30,882 bases of DNA from Deltaproteobacteria bacterium (lineage in GTDB: Bacteria > Desulfobacterota > DSM-4660 > Desulfatiglandales > Desulfatiglandaceae). Made by a program: the position numbers and the translations under genes. The notes under the pieces were generated by a model. The model made no database searches and had not been told where the DNA came from. It worked only from the letters and a program-made list of their open reading frames with translations. This document shows, one piece after another, positions 22,904 to 30,882 of the stretch. Location: the NCBI GenBank assembly GCA_018644785.1, contig JABGPV010000025.1, forward strand, positions 1 through 30,882, read 5' to 3'. How positions within the stretch are numbered: the stretch's first letter is position 1; each line of letters opens with the position of its first letter.

Positions 22904-25900
22904 ATGGGAGAATATGAATGGTGGGATCCTCTGGACGGGAAAAAAAGGCATATCCTGATTCTCCTGGCTTTGGACCCGTATCCGCTTTCGTTGGATGTCC
23001 TGATTGCCGTATGCGGCCAAAAAGCGGTTGAGATTCTGCAATTCCTTGAGGACCTCGCGGAGCTTGGCGTACTAAAGGGCGATGCGTCTTTAAAAAAAGG
23101 TTTTTATTCTCTTTCAGGGGGAGGAGAGTTCGCAACGTTTATACTGAAAGAGACCTCGTGTGAAGATTTGAAAGCCGGAGCACGGGACATCATTTCTCAT
23201 TATGAAGCAAACGCGGAGGAGGGGTGGGAAAAATGTTTGAGGTTGGCCCACCTGTACAGAAAAGCAGATATCACCCCTCCCGGCCTGGATTGTTTCCTGA
23301 CCGCTGCGATTCATTGCGGCACCCTGGAAATGCATGAAGAAGCGATCGTCTATTATCGGATTATATTGGATACCCCTGGAACTAAAATAGAATCACTTGA
23401 AGAGAAAGAGACTTATGTAAATGCAGCCATCGGCATCACCACGGCTTACGGTCATATGCTTTCCTTGTCGGAACAGAGCGCATTTCTTAAACAGGCTCGG
23501 CATTTCGCAGATGAAATCAACGATCTTGAACGGCTTCTCACCATTCGCCTTTCCCTGGGCAAAACACGGGAAGTAGAAGGGTTTTATGAAAAAGCAGCCG
23601 CTCATCTGGATCAGGCCTGGCAGCTCGCCCAGGAATTGAAAAATGAGAAACTGTTGAAAAAGGCCGCCCTCATGACAAGCGATTTTCTTTTTCGGCAGGG
23701 CCGGGTGGCGGAGGCAGTTGAAAGATATGAAGAAGTCATCGGCGATCTTGAGGATTTTTCTTCAGACCCGGAAACGCTCAGGGGTTGTGCCACACTGGGC
23801 TGGTGCTATGGCGTGTGCGGCCAGACATACCGGGGGGTCGGACTCATCGAGGCGGTCAGGATAAAGGCGGAAGAGCATCGGATGAGAGATATAGAAGCCT
23901 TCGCCGATCTTATGATGGTTTTCACCCTGCTCGAGGCCCGGCGCATTTCAGAAGCCGAGACCTACCTCGATAAAATACTCCGTTTCCCCGCGGGCTTTGT
24001 GGGGCACTCCATCCTTTGGGCAACCCATTGGTGCATGGCTTATGCGGCCTACTGTCATGGAGATCTCGATAATTGTCTCAAAGAGCATATTCTCGGCTGC
24101 GAACTTCTCAAAAAATATGGTCGGCCTCATCATCGTGGTGGTTGGGTTCTGGAATACCTTGAAGGCCTGGAAGCGGCAGGCATGGATTACCCAGGAATGA
24201 CACTGACATCCGAGTTAGAGCGATTGATCGAATGGCCCGACGTTTTCATGAGAGGCGTGGCCTATCGTTTCAGAGGACGGAAAAGGGAGAAGCTTAAAAA
24301 AGGTGGAAAGGGCGCCAATGCGGATTTCCGTATGAGCCTGGAATTGCTGACGCGTTCCGGCGGCAGGTTGGAACTGGCGAGAACCCAGATTGTTATGGCG
24401 AGAGCGTTAATCAAGGCAGGGAGTAAAAAAAAGGCCAAAAAATTTCTGGAGGAAGCCTGGGATGCGATGTCCCAATCAAATACCAGGCTTTTTCCTGAAG
24501 ACCTTAAACTTCAGATAGAAGCGAAGAATCATGAAGATCGACTGGTTAACACCATTATCAAAATCACCAATGTGTTGGGTACGGTTCGGGAAGAGAAAAA
24601 GCTGTTGGAGTTGATCATTCAGTTGACCATGCGCTTTACCTTTGCCGAGCGGGGGGGGGTTTTCCTTTTCGGAGAAGATGGTCGGTTGACCCTTGTGGCC
24701 AGCCGGAATCTGGATCTGGACATAGTCCGTTTGGATCGGTTCAGGCCTTATTTGGAGGAAATTGAGGCTGTGGCCCTTTCGGGGAAGGAGACCCTAAAAA
24801 AGATTGTTGGATTCCATGGGCCGGAACTTCCTGAAGCATCCCGGACAAATTTGATGATCTGCAGTCCGGTCATACTTCAAGATCGCGTATTGGGGGTGCT
24901 GTATCTGGCCTCAAAAGTGACCGCGGATTATTTGAAGAATGACCTCCCCCTGCTGCGAGCCATCAGCACCCAGATGGCGGTTGCTCTGGACAACGTTCGG
25001 GCCTACGAGAAAATTGCGGCGCTGAAAGACCGCCTTGAGGAAGAGACACGGTACTATCGCATGGACTCGGAGATATCGCCTCAATTGGAGCATATCATCG
25101 GTTCTTCAGATGCAATCCGCATGGTGCAGACCCAGATGCAGAGGGTCGCCCCCATGGATTCCACGGTCCTCATTGCAGGTGAAACCGGCGTGGGCAAGGA
25201 ACTGGTGGCTCACGGCGTTCACGGGCTCAGCAGCCGTTTCAGCGGACCGTTTATCGCTGTCAATGTGGCCTCTCTTTCCGAAGGTGTGATTGAAAGTGAG
25301 CTTTTCGGCCATGATAAGGGGGCGTTCACCGGCGCGGTTCGTGCACGCATGGGCCGGTTTGAGTTGGCCCAGGGCGGATCATTATTCCTGGACGACATTC
25401 AGAATCTTTCCGTTGACATACAGGCAAAACTCTTGAGGGTCCTGGAGGAGAGGGAATTCGAGAGGGTCGGCGGGGCCGATACGTTGAGAGCCGATTTCAG
25501 GCTCATCGTTGCCACCAATTGCTCTCTTGAGGAAATGGTCGAGAAAGGGCTTTTTCGAACAGATCTCTACTACCGACTCAATGTTTTCCCAATCCATGTT
25601 CCCCCCTTAAGGGAACGTCAAAGGGACATACCCATCCTGGCCCTTCATTTTCTTCATATATACAACAACGACCTGGGGAAAGGCATTCAGGGGATTTCAA
25701 AGAGAAAGATGGCGCGATTGATGGCGTACCCCTGGCCGGGAAATGTGCGCGAATTGCGCCATGTCATTGAAAGAGCGGTCATCCTCAGTGAGGGTAAGTC
25801 GCTGGTGCTGCCCAAGCTCCAATCCCGGGGTCGAGACGAGGGGGATGCGGCTAAAGACATGACGTTGGCGGAAATGGAACGATCCTACATTATTGAAATT

Positions 25901-26026
25901 CTCGAGAAATGCACCTGGAAAGTGGGGGGGGAGGGAGGGGCCGCCCAATTGCTGGGTCTCAAACCGACCACCCTTCACTCCAAAATAAAAAAATTGGGTA
26001 TCCGGAAAAAGATAATTTATAGGTGA
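22904..26026 (+). CDS. Sigma-54-dependent transcriptional activator with N-terminal winged-helix/TPR region and GAF domain
   Basis: A 1040-residue bacterial enhancer-binding protein. Residues about 10-90 look like a winged helix. Residues about 110-540 are helical TPR-like repeats similar to the C-terminal halves of MalT/STAND regulators, but no STAND NTPase is present. A GAF domain spans about 560-720. The AAA+ domain follows, with Walker A GETGVGKE near 760, an intact GAFTGA loop near 805 and a Walker B LFLDD. A Fis-type helix-turn-helix lies in the last 50 residues ([21 protein letters not shown]). It should sense a ligand or protein and open a sigma-54 promoter; the best target is the divergent etf operon. 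The start at 22904 has GGGAG 7 nt upstream. Confidence 0.92.
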   Translation: MGEYEWWDPLDGKKRHILILLALDPYPLSLDVLIAVCGQKAVEILQFLEDLAELGVLKGDASLKKGFYSLSGGGEFATFILKETSCEDLKAGARDIISHYEANAEEGWEKCLRLAHLYRKADITPPGLDCFLTAAIHCGTLEMHEEAIVYYRIILDTPGTKIESLEEKETYVNAAIGITTAYGHMLSLSEQSAFLKQARHFADEINDLERLLTIRLSLGKTREVEGFYEKAAAHLDQAWQLAQELKNEKLLKKAALMTSDFLFRQGRVAEAVERYEEVIGDLEDFSSDPETLRGCATLGWCYGVCGQTYRGVGLIEAVRIKAEEHRMRDIEAFADLMMVFTLLEARRISEAETYLDKILRFPAGFVGHSILWATHWCMAYAAYCHGDLDNCLKEHILGCELLKKYGRPHHRGGWVLEYLEGLEAAGMDYPGMTLTSELERLIEWPDVFMRGVAYRFRGRKREKLKKGGKGANADFRMSLELLTRSGGRLELARTQIVMARALIKAGSKKKAKKFLEEAWDAMSQSNTRLFPEDLKLQIEAKNHEDRLVNTIIKITNVLGTVREEKKLLELIIQLTMRFTFAERGGVFLFGEDGRLTLVASRNLDLDIVRLDRFRPYLEEIEAVALSGKETLKKIVGFHGPELPEASRTNLMICSPVILQDRVLGVLYLASKVTADYLKNDLPLLRAISTQMAVALDNVRAYEKIAALKDRLEEETRYYRMDSEISPQLEHIIGSSDAIRMVQTQMQRVAPMDSTVLIAGETGVGKELVAHGVHGLSSRFSGPFIAVNVASLSEGVIESELFGHDKGAFTGAVRARMGRFELAQGGSLFLDDIQNLSVDIQAKLLRVLEEREFERVGGADTLRADFRLIVATNCSLEEMVEKGLFRTDLYYRLNVFPIHVPPLRERQRDIPILALHFLHIYNNDLGKGIQGISKRKMARLMAYPWPGNVRELRHVIERAVILSEGKSLVLPKLQSRGRDEGDAAKDMTLAEMERSYIIEILEKCTWKVGGEGGAAQLLGLKPTTLHSKIKKLGIRKKIIYR

Positions 26027-26045
26027 GGCGTCAGCCTCAATTTTA
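26024..26045 (+). terminator. Probable terminator overlapping the stop codon of the activator gene
   Basis: TGAGGC (26024-26029) pairs with GCCTCA (26034-26039) around a 4-nt loop and is followed by ATTTTAT. The stem begins at the TGA stop codon. A wider pairing, AGGTGA with TCACCT, encloses it. The T tract is short, so efficiency is uncertain. Confidence 0.5.
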
Positions 26046-26180
26046 TCCTCTCGGTTTCACCTAAGGAACATGCGGTTCTCCCAAAGGTCCATTCCAGAAT
26101 ACATGTAGCACATTCCGCGAGCGGTTTCATTTTGAAACATCCTTCCTATTTGAGTAGGGACATGATTTCCGAAGACATGT

Positions 26181-28331
26181 TCAGATTTTTTCCAGCGTGG
26201 TATAGGACATGTGCAGCAGCTTTTTTCCAGCAGTCTTGAACAATACCTCAACCTTGTTGCCGGAAACAAATTTGGAAACGATTCCGGGACCGAAGGCCGG
26301 GTGCCTGACCCGGTCCCCCTGGGTGAAGGGTTGCGAAGAACTTTTAAATGTTTGCGTTTCCTTCTGTTTATGCCATGCGGGTTTTCGAGGGGCGTTGAAT
26401 CGTCGTGTTTTTCCCGATTCATGGCGATAGACTTCCGGGGGAAGGGATGTGATGAAAGAGGAGAGCCCGTCTCCGCCGGGGCTGTAGCCGGACCAGCCGG
26501 AAACTTCGTTTCCGGGATATGAGATCATCAATCGGTCCTTGGCCCGCGTAGTTGCCACATACATGAGACGCCGTTCTTCTTCCAGGTCAAGGGGGTTGTT
26601 GTAAGCCCTTGCCGTAGGGAATCTGCCTTCCATGGCCCAGATGACAAAGACCACGGGCCATTCAAGCCCCTTGGCGGAGTGGACCGTGGAGAGCGTCAGT
26701 TTCTCATTCTGGGTCCCTTTGGCGATGTCCTCTGAGCTTCCGGGCGGGTCCAGGACCAGATCGTCCAGGAACGTCCTGAGTTTTCCATAACGTTCAGCCA
26801 TGGGGGCAAGCTGTTCCAATTCCTTTTCCCGCCTCGGGTAGTCGTCGTAACGTTCCCTGAGCAGCGGGATATAATAGGTCATGACGAGTGAAACCGCCTC
26901 CGCGGGCGTCAGGTGCTGGGGTGAAAGCTTCTCAAGAAGGGCCCCCAGCGGTCTCAGGCCCATGTCCCTTTTCCCGAGTTTGGGCCACTTTGAGAGATCG
27001 TAGGGGGCGATGCGGTTGTCCTTCATCCATTTGATGATTTTTTGGCTCTTTCCCTGCCCGATGTTTTTGACGAGCCTCAGTATTCTAAGCCAGCTGACGG
27101 TTTCATCCGGGTTTACGACCACCCGCATGTGGGCCAGGAAATCCTTGATATGGGCGGACTCCAGGAACTTGAAACCGCCGTATTTTACATAAGGGATCCC
27201 CTGTCGGGTCAGTTCGGCCTCCAGTTCAAAAGAATGATAGGCTGCGCGAAAAAGAACAGCGAACTCCTGGAGGCTTGCTCCTTCCCCCATGGCCTTAGCC
27301 AGGTATCTGGAAATATATGAGGCCTGTTCCTGCTCTGTATGTGTGTCGATAACCTTGGGTTTGTCGCCGCCTTCCCGCTTTGTAAAAAGGCACTTGGTGT
27401 ATTTTTCATTCGCATGGTCCATCAGCGCGTTGGTGAGTGCCAGGATGGGTTGCGTGGACCGGTAATTCTGTTCCAGTTTAATCACTTTTGTGTTGGAAAA
27501 AGTTTTCGGAAAATCGAGCATGTTCCTGAAATTGGCGCCCCGAAAGGAGTATATGGACTGGGAATCATCGCCGACCACCATGACATTTTTGTGGTCATGG
27601 GCCAGCCATTTCACAATATCCGCCTGAATGCAGTTGGTATCCTGGTATTCATCAACCATCACATAGGCATACCGCTCACCCAGCTCTTTTCGAACGGTGT
27701 CGTTTTCCATGAGGAGCTGTCTGAAACAGATGATGAGGTCGTCATAGTCCATGAGTTGATGCGTCTTTTTGTAATCGGTATAAAGTGTTCCAAGGGTGTG
27801 GATATGGGGGGCCACTTCCATGAACTGCCCGTATTCGTTCAGCATGAGTTCTTGAATCGGTAGCTCAAGATTGGCGGCTTTACTGATGATATTGGCCAGT
27901 GTGCCCCGCTTGGGAAACCTGGCCGGCTTTCCATTCATTTTGAGGTCGGGCACCAGGGTACGAAGGACTTCCTCCATGTCCGAGCGGTCCAGGATGGTGA
28001 AGCTGTTATTGTATCCCAATTCTTTGGCGTGGTTTCTGAGGACCTTGAAAGCCAGGGCATGAAATGTGCCGCCGGAAACAAATCGGCATCTTGTGTCGGA
28101 TAATTCCGACGCCCGATCCAGCATTTCCTGGGCGCTTTTTCGGGTAAATGTCAGCAGCAGTATGGCTTCCGGGGGAACGCCGGTTTCCACGAGACGGGCC
28201 ACCCGATAAATCAAGGTTCTTGTTTTTCCGCTCCCCGCCCCTGCAATGACAAGGATTGGCCCCGAAAGGGTCGTTACCGCTTCCAGCTGTTCAGGATTCA
28301 AAACATTTTCGTAATTAATTTTTCGGGTCAA
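26181..28331 (-). CDS. UvrD/PcrA/Rep-type ATP-dependent DNA helicase
   Basis: A 716-residue SF1A 3'-5' DNA helicase for repair or replication restart. Walker A AGAGSGKT is at residues 30-37. MVDEYQDTN is the Walker B motif, GDDSQSIYSFRGA is motif III, LEQNYRSTQPIL is motif IV, and LSTVHSAKGLEW with VATTRAKDRL gives motifs V and VI. The C-terminus ends in a Tudor-like segment (GDRVRHPAFGPGIVSKF) as in PcrA. The start is TTG at 28331, with AAGGA 8 nt upstream. It follows the Yip1-type gene by 39 bp and is probably co-transcribed with it. It converges on the activator gene. Confidence 0.93.
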   Translation of the reverse strand: MTRKINYENVLNPEQLEAVTTLSGPILVIAGAGSGKTRTLIYRVARLVETGVPPEAILLLTFTRKSAQEMLDRASELSDTRCRFVSGGTFHALAFKVLRNHAKELGYNNSFTILDRSDMEEVLRTLVPDLKMNGKPARFPKRGTLANIISKAANLELPIQELMLNEYGQFMEVAPHIHTLGTLYTDYKKTHQLMDYDDLIICFRQLLMENDTVRKELGERYAYVMVDEYQDTNCIQADIVKWLAHDHKNVMVVGDDSQSIYSFRGANFRNMLDFPKTFSNTKVIKLEQNYRSTQPILALTNALMDHANEKYTKCLFTKREGGDKPKVIDTHTEQEQASYISRYLAKAMGEGASLQEFAVLFRAAYHSFELEAELTRQGIPYVKYGGFKFLESAHIKDFLAHMRVVVNPDETVSWLRILRLVKNIGQGKSQKIIKWMKDNRIAPYDLSKWPKLGKRDMGLRPLGALLEKLSPQHLTPAEAVSLVMTYYIPLLRERYDDYPRREKELEQLAPMAERYGKLRTFLDDLVLDPPGSSEDIAKGTQNEKLTLSTVHSAKGLEWPVVFVIWAMEGRFPTARAYNNPLDLEEERRLMYVATTRAKDRLMISYPGNEVSGWSGYSPGGDGLSSFITSLPPEVYRHESGKTRRFNAPRKPAWHKQKETQTFKSSSQPFTQGDRVRHPAFGPGIVSKFVSGNKVEVLFKTAGKKLLHMSYTTLEKI

Positions 28332-28370
28332 AACGCGTTTCCTTAATATTTAGGGTTTCGGTGGATCGAT

Positions 28371-29192
28371 TTAAAAGAGAAGCACCAGCAGGGGTCCCAT
28401 GGTAATGATGATCAACACAAGAAAAATGAAAACCGGCAGTAAGAACGCCACAATGACCCTGGTATATGAAATGTGATGGATTTCATGAAGTCCGATAACC
28501 TGAATGACCAGTTTCCATACGGTTGCGATCCAACTGCCCATAAAGGGTATGATATTCCACACGAGTGCTGCCTGGGAATAGGCGACCACCCTGAAAGTGG
28601 ATTTATACCCCTCTTTTCCGCCCCTTACAATCAGCAGCATCAAATGGAGGATGCCGCTGTAAAAAATCATCTTCAAGACGACCGCCAATGGGATTCCCAC
28701 CATGAGGGTGAGGAATATCCAGATGCCGTTTAAGTGTCTGAAAACAGAATCACCAAACGGTAAAAGCCCCAATGAAAACAAGAGGACAGGCCAGAAAAAA
28801 GCCAGCATATCCCCAAAACCGCCGGTCAATAGCCCGAAGGCGAGAGGTTCCTTGAGCCCTTCCGGGTAGCTCCGGGCCTTAAATAGAACACCGGGTTGAA
28901 AAAGAGCTTTCTTAAAGGTTAGCAAAATGCCGTTTAAAAGTCCCAGGTCGTCTCTTTTCTCCCAAGGGATGCCGTCCGTTTCGGCATCAGAATTGAGTGG
29001 CGGTGTCAACGTGCCTGATTCGAGCATTTCCGGCGATTTTTCCTGTGGTGTGCGCCCGGGTTTTTCCCGGGGTGAGAGCGGGAATTTCTGATGGCAGCGA
29101 GGGCAGACGGCCATTTTGGCGGCTTCGGGAATTTTTTTCTCGGAGAGTTTTTTTGAAAAGCTGCAGTAAGGACAGCTAAGGATAAAGCTCAC
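28371..29192 (-). CDS. Yip1-domain membrane protein with N-terminal zinc finger
   Basis: A 273-residue protein. The N-terminus has two CxxC pairs (C7, C10, C30, C33), an MJ0042-type zinc ribbon facing the cytoplasm. A Pro/Ser/Glu-rich linker follows. From about residue 115 there are five hydrophobic segments matching the YIP1 membrane domain (for example LALGL-like and IFLTLMVGIPLAVVLKMIF). The role of bacterial Yip1 proteins is unknown. The start is GTG at 29192, overlapping the stop of the small Cys protein gene by 4 bp (GTGA). It lies 39 bp upstream of the UvrD-like gene. Confidence 0.85.
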   Translation of the reverse strand: MSFILSCPYCSFSKKLSEKKIPEAAKMAVCPRCHQKFPLSPREKPGRTPQEKSPEMLESGTLTPPLNSDAETDGIPWEKRDDLGLLNGILLTFKKALFQPGVLFKARSYPEGLKEPLAFGLLTGGFGDMLAFFWPVLLFSLGLLPFGDSVFRHLNGIWIFLTLMVGIPLAVVLKMIFYSGILHLMLLIVRGGKEGYKSTFRVVAYSQAALVWNIIPFMGSWIATVWKLVIQVIGLHEIHHISYTRVIVAFLLPVFIFLVLIIITMGPLLVLLF

Positions 29193-29461
29193 TTTCTCGC
29201 TCCCTTTTGCCCCTTCCGGCGGTTTGAAAGGGCCTTTTTGTCGGACCAGCGTTTCAGACTGCCCATAAGCCCTCCCGAAGACGATCGATCCAGTGCCTCG
29301 CTTCTCAGTTCAAATCCCTGTTCCGTTTGCAGTGCAGTCTGTAGGCATTCTTTTTTTAGAGGGCATTCAAAACATTCAGGCATGATTTCCCTGAGGCCTT
29401 CATTCCCCATGGGAAAGACATTATCCAGTATTCCGAAGCAGTCTTTTCGGCTTTGAATCAT
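29189..29461 (-). CDS. Small Cys-containing protein of unknown function
   Basis: A 90-residue protein with four cysteines: C8, C30, C33 and C39 (PECFECPLKKEC). The C-x2-C-x5-C spacing plus an upstream Cys could bind an iron-sulfur cluster or zinc. The C-terminal third is basic. No family is recognised with confidence. It heads a short minus-strand group with the Yip1-type and UvrD-like genes, and its stop overlaps the next start by 4 bp, which supports it being a real gene. The ATG is at 29461. Confidence 0.7.
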   Translation of the reverse strand: MIQSRKDCFGILDNVFPMGNEGLREIMPECFECPLKKECLQTALQTEQGFELRSEALDRSSSGGLMGSLKRWSDKKALSNRRKGQKGARK

Positions 29462-29599
29462 GGTGTTCGTGCCTTCTTCCCCTTACTTCATTTGAGCCCC
29501 AAGCGCTCGCAATATACACTATTCGTTCCAATGAATAAACCCTCATATTAAAATCGAGGAATGGTTCATGCCCCCTGTGAACGGTTACAGGTAATTCCA

Positions 29600-29628
29600 T
29601 TGACATGGAAAATGTGAAATTCTATGAT
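29600..29628 (+). promoter_or_regulatory. Sigma-70-type promoter overlapping the start of the histidine phosphatase gene
   Basis: TTGACA (29600-29605), a 17-bp spacer and TATGAT (29623-29628) match the consensus at 11 of 12 positions. Transcription would begin near 29635, after the ATG at 29624 and right next to the in-frame ATG at 29636. This favours the shorter protein, made from a nearly leaderless message. Confidence 0.55.
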
Positions 29629-30238
29629 TCAAGACATGGAAAGAATAAATAGGATTTATCTGGTCAGACATGGCCAGGTCAAAGGCCATGAAGAAATTCC
29701 CATATGCGGCCATACGGATGTGGATTTGACGGAGACCGGCCTGCTTCAGTTGGATAGGGTGGCTGAACGATTGCGTCTGGCCGATCCCGGCGCCATTTAT
29801 GCCAGCGATCTTAAACGCGCTGCGACCGGCGCTCGTCAGATCGGTTGTTATCATAATGTGCCGGTTCACTTTCTGCCGGAGCTTCGAGAGATGTATTTCG
29901 GTGACTGGGAAGGATACACCCTGGGGAAAATCATCAAAGAGTACCCGGAGGAAGTGGAAAAAAGGAAAAAGGATCCCGCCCGTTATGCGTGCCCGGGGGG
30001 TGGCGAATCGATTTCCCGGTTGTCGGACAGGGTCATACCGGCTTTTGAGAGAATACGTGCTGAAGAAGCCGGAAAAGACATTGTTATTGTGGCCCATGGG
30101 GGGGTTAATCGGGTTATCCTGTCGCATGTATTGGGGCTTGATCTGAGCAGGGTTTTCAATATTCAACAGGATTATGGGTGCTTGAATATTGTTGATTATT
30201 TTTCTGACTCGATTTTGGTTCAACTGATTAACGGATGA
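29624..30238 (+). CDS. Histidine phosphatase family protein (CobC/phosphoglycerate-mutase-like)
   Basis: A 204-residue branch-1 histidine phosphatase that removes phosphate through a phosphohistidine intermediate. The RHG motif is at residues 15-17 (YLVRHGQ), SDLKRA supplies the second Arg, ELREMYFGDWEG is the catalytic acid region, and VAHGG supplies the second His. The FGDWEG segment resembles alpha-ribazole phosphatase CobC, but no cobalamin genes are nearby, so the substrate is open. Two starts are possible: ATG 29624 or ATG 29636. A good promoter overlaps the first, so 29636 may be the real one. A MITE-like element follows the stop codon by 8 bp. Confidence 0.9.
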   Translation: MIQDMERINRIYLVRHGQVKGHEEIPICGHTDVDLTETGLLQLDRVAERLRLADPGAIYASDLKRAATGARQIGCYHNVPVHFLPELREMYFGDWEGYTLGKIIKEYPEEVEKRKKDPARYACPGGGESISRLSDRVIPAFERIRAEEAGKDIVIVAHGGVNRVILSHVLGLDLSRVFNIQQDYGCLNIVDYFSDSILVQLING

Positions 30239-30240
30239 TG

Positions 30241-30412
30241 AAGATTGATGGCGTCGTAAAAAGTCCCATCTACTGCGTTGCAGTGATTTTTCAGACTCTC
30301 AACATACTACATGTATGCCTTCGATCCTGAAGAATCACTACGCCTTGTATATGGAACTTTTTACTTAGCCATCTATAGCGAAAATCGGACTTTTTACGGG
30401 ACCATCAAGATT
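30241..30412. mobile_element. MITE-like palindromic element with inverted repeats and a 6-bp flanking direct repeat
   Basis: The ends are GATGGCGTCGTAAAAAGTCC (30247-30266) and, inverted, the segment at 30387-30406; they match at 17 of 20 positions. A second inverted copy of the left end lies inside at 30346-30372. The core pairs AGTGATTTTTCAG with CTGAAGAATCACT around CATAC-TACAT-GTATG, so most of the element can fold into one long hairpin. It is flanked directly on both sides by AAGATT (30241-30246 and 30407-30412), as expected for a target-site duplication. There is no transposase gene inside. I know similar GTAAAAAGTCC repeats from Desulfobacterota genomes, but could not check that here. 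Confidence 0.75.
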
Positions 30413-30882
30413 ATGGGTGATTTAAAAACGGTGGCTGCCGGATTTGCAGCCGGAAACAACACACCAGAGCTCAACGGCTTTGAAGAAATTCTGCAGCGGG
30501 CCGTCTCAATGCAGGAATTGGGTTTGCTCGACAAGGCGGTGGCCGAGTATGAAAGCCTTTTTAAGACAGATTGTCCCCCCTCAAAAATTATTCCCGGTAT
30601 GATGGCCTGTCTTTTGAAGAGCCATTCGCCGTCAAAAATCATTCAAAAAATAGATGAGATATCCCACGGATTACAGTTAAGCGATTTACGGATTGCCCAG
30701 ATCAAGTTTGTTCTGGGACTTGAGAATGAAAGCCGGGGGTATGAAGATCTTGCGCTTGACATGTATAAAGCCGCTTCGGAAGCGGACCCGGAAAACAAAA
30801 AAATCAAACAGAAGATAACCCAGATTGTTTCAAAGTTGTATTCGGGTTCCAGGTACGATTACCTGCTTCGGAAAAAATTGGT
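30413..30882 (+). CDS. TPR-like protein, start of a gene cut by the window edge
   Basis: An open frame from ATG 30413 runs to the window end (about 156 residues, C-terminus missing). It has TPR-like helical pairs: LGLLDKAVAEYESLFKTD near residues 37-54, and GYEDLALDMYKAASEADPENKKI near 112-134. A basic YDYLLRKKL sequence comes at the edge. N-terminal TPR regions of this kind precede other domains such as type II/IV secretion ATPases or PilZ, but nothing in the visible part decides this. The frame stays open upstream through the MITE to an ATG at 30311, so the element could add about 34 residues. Before the insertion this gene would have started 8 bp after the histidine phosphatase stop. Confidence 0.65.
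   Translation, partial: MGDLKTVAAGFAAGNNTPELNGFEEILQRAVSMQELGLLDKAVAEYESLFKTDCPPSKIIPGMMACLLKSHSPSKIIQKIDEISHGLQLSDLRIAQIKFVLGLENESRGYEDLALDMYKAASEADPENKKIKQKITQIVSKLYSGSRYDYLLRKKL

Noticed and set aside
30394..30642. Minus-strand open frame of 82 codons
   Set aside because: It is antisense to the TPR-like gene and part of the MITE end; no domain or ribosome-binding site.
1..30882. CRISPR arrays, tRNA or rRNA genes, integrase or transposase genes
   Set aside because: I saw no regularly spaced repeats, no tRNA-like cloverleaf and no recombinase motifs; the only mobile feature is the MITE-like element near 30241.

Overview
The window looks like the chromosome of an anaerobic, metabolically versatile bacterium. 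My best guess is a Desulfobacterota (sulfate-reducer type) lineage. The reasons are an electron-transfer flavoprotein operon under a sigma-54 regulator, a molybdopterin oxidoreductase, an MtaA-like URO-D protein, several flavoenzymes, an orphan carboxyltransferase and a PaaK-type CoA ligase, with roughly balanced base composition. This placement is inference; no rRNA or tRNA gene is present to test it.

Layout. (1) 1-1854: the 5' part of folC (minus) and an HD-domain hydrolase (minus). (2) 2039-3106: an MtaA/URO-D family methyltransferase-like gene (plus), convergent with (3) 3124-17647: a run of twelve minus-strand genes with gaps of at most about 130 bp. In transcription order these are a PEP-synthase-type phosphohistidine/acceptor protein (PpsA-like), a 94-aa alpha/beta-barrel protein, a GlpA-like flavoprotein with a BFD [2Fe-2S] domain, a GlpB-like flavoprotein, a PEP-synthase-type ATP-grasp protein (PpsB-like), a receiver-only response regulator, a Tm-1/UPF0261 protein, a PaaK-family CoA ligase, a PycB/OadA-like carboxyltransferase without biotin domain, a GGR/FixC-like flavoprotein, an XRE-cupin regulator and a molybdopterin oxidoreductase. 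(4) 17648-18183: a 536-bp gap with a clear terminator for the next operon upstream. (5) 18184-22499: etfA, etfB, a CrtI-like flavoprotein and an SDR, led by a good -24/-12 promoter and a decayed Fe-S (CCG-domain) gene. (6) 22904-26026: a divergent 1040-aa TPR-GAF-sigma-54 activator. (7) 26181-29461: a UvrD/PcrA helicase, a Yip1-type membrane protein and a small Cys protein. (8) 29624-end: a histidine phosphatase, a 160-bp MITE-like palindromic element flanked by a 6-bp direct repeat, and the start of a TPR-like gene cut by the window edge.

How the genes may work together. The most distinctive signal is the split dikinase pair (11686-12717 and 15932-17647). One protein carries the ATP-grasp half and the other carries the phosphohistidine domain behind a roughly 440-residue unknown domain. 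Neither has the pyruvate/PEP TIM barrel. That is the arrangement of phenylphosphate synthase (PpsA/PpsB), or of a rifampin phosphotransferase split in two, so the acceptor is probably not pyruvate. No UbiD-type carboxylase is seen. Instead the same gene run has a CT-domain enzyme, a CoA ligase and three flavoproteins. I infer an anaerobic pathway that activates an unknown hydroxylated or otherwise inert substrate by phosphorylation, then oxidation and/or carboxylation and CoA thioesterification, with electrons leaving through ETF. The substrate cannot be read from the sequence.
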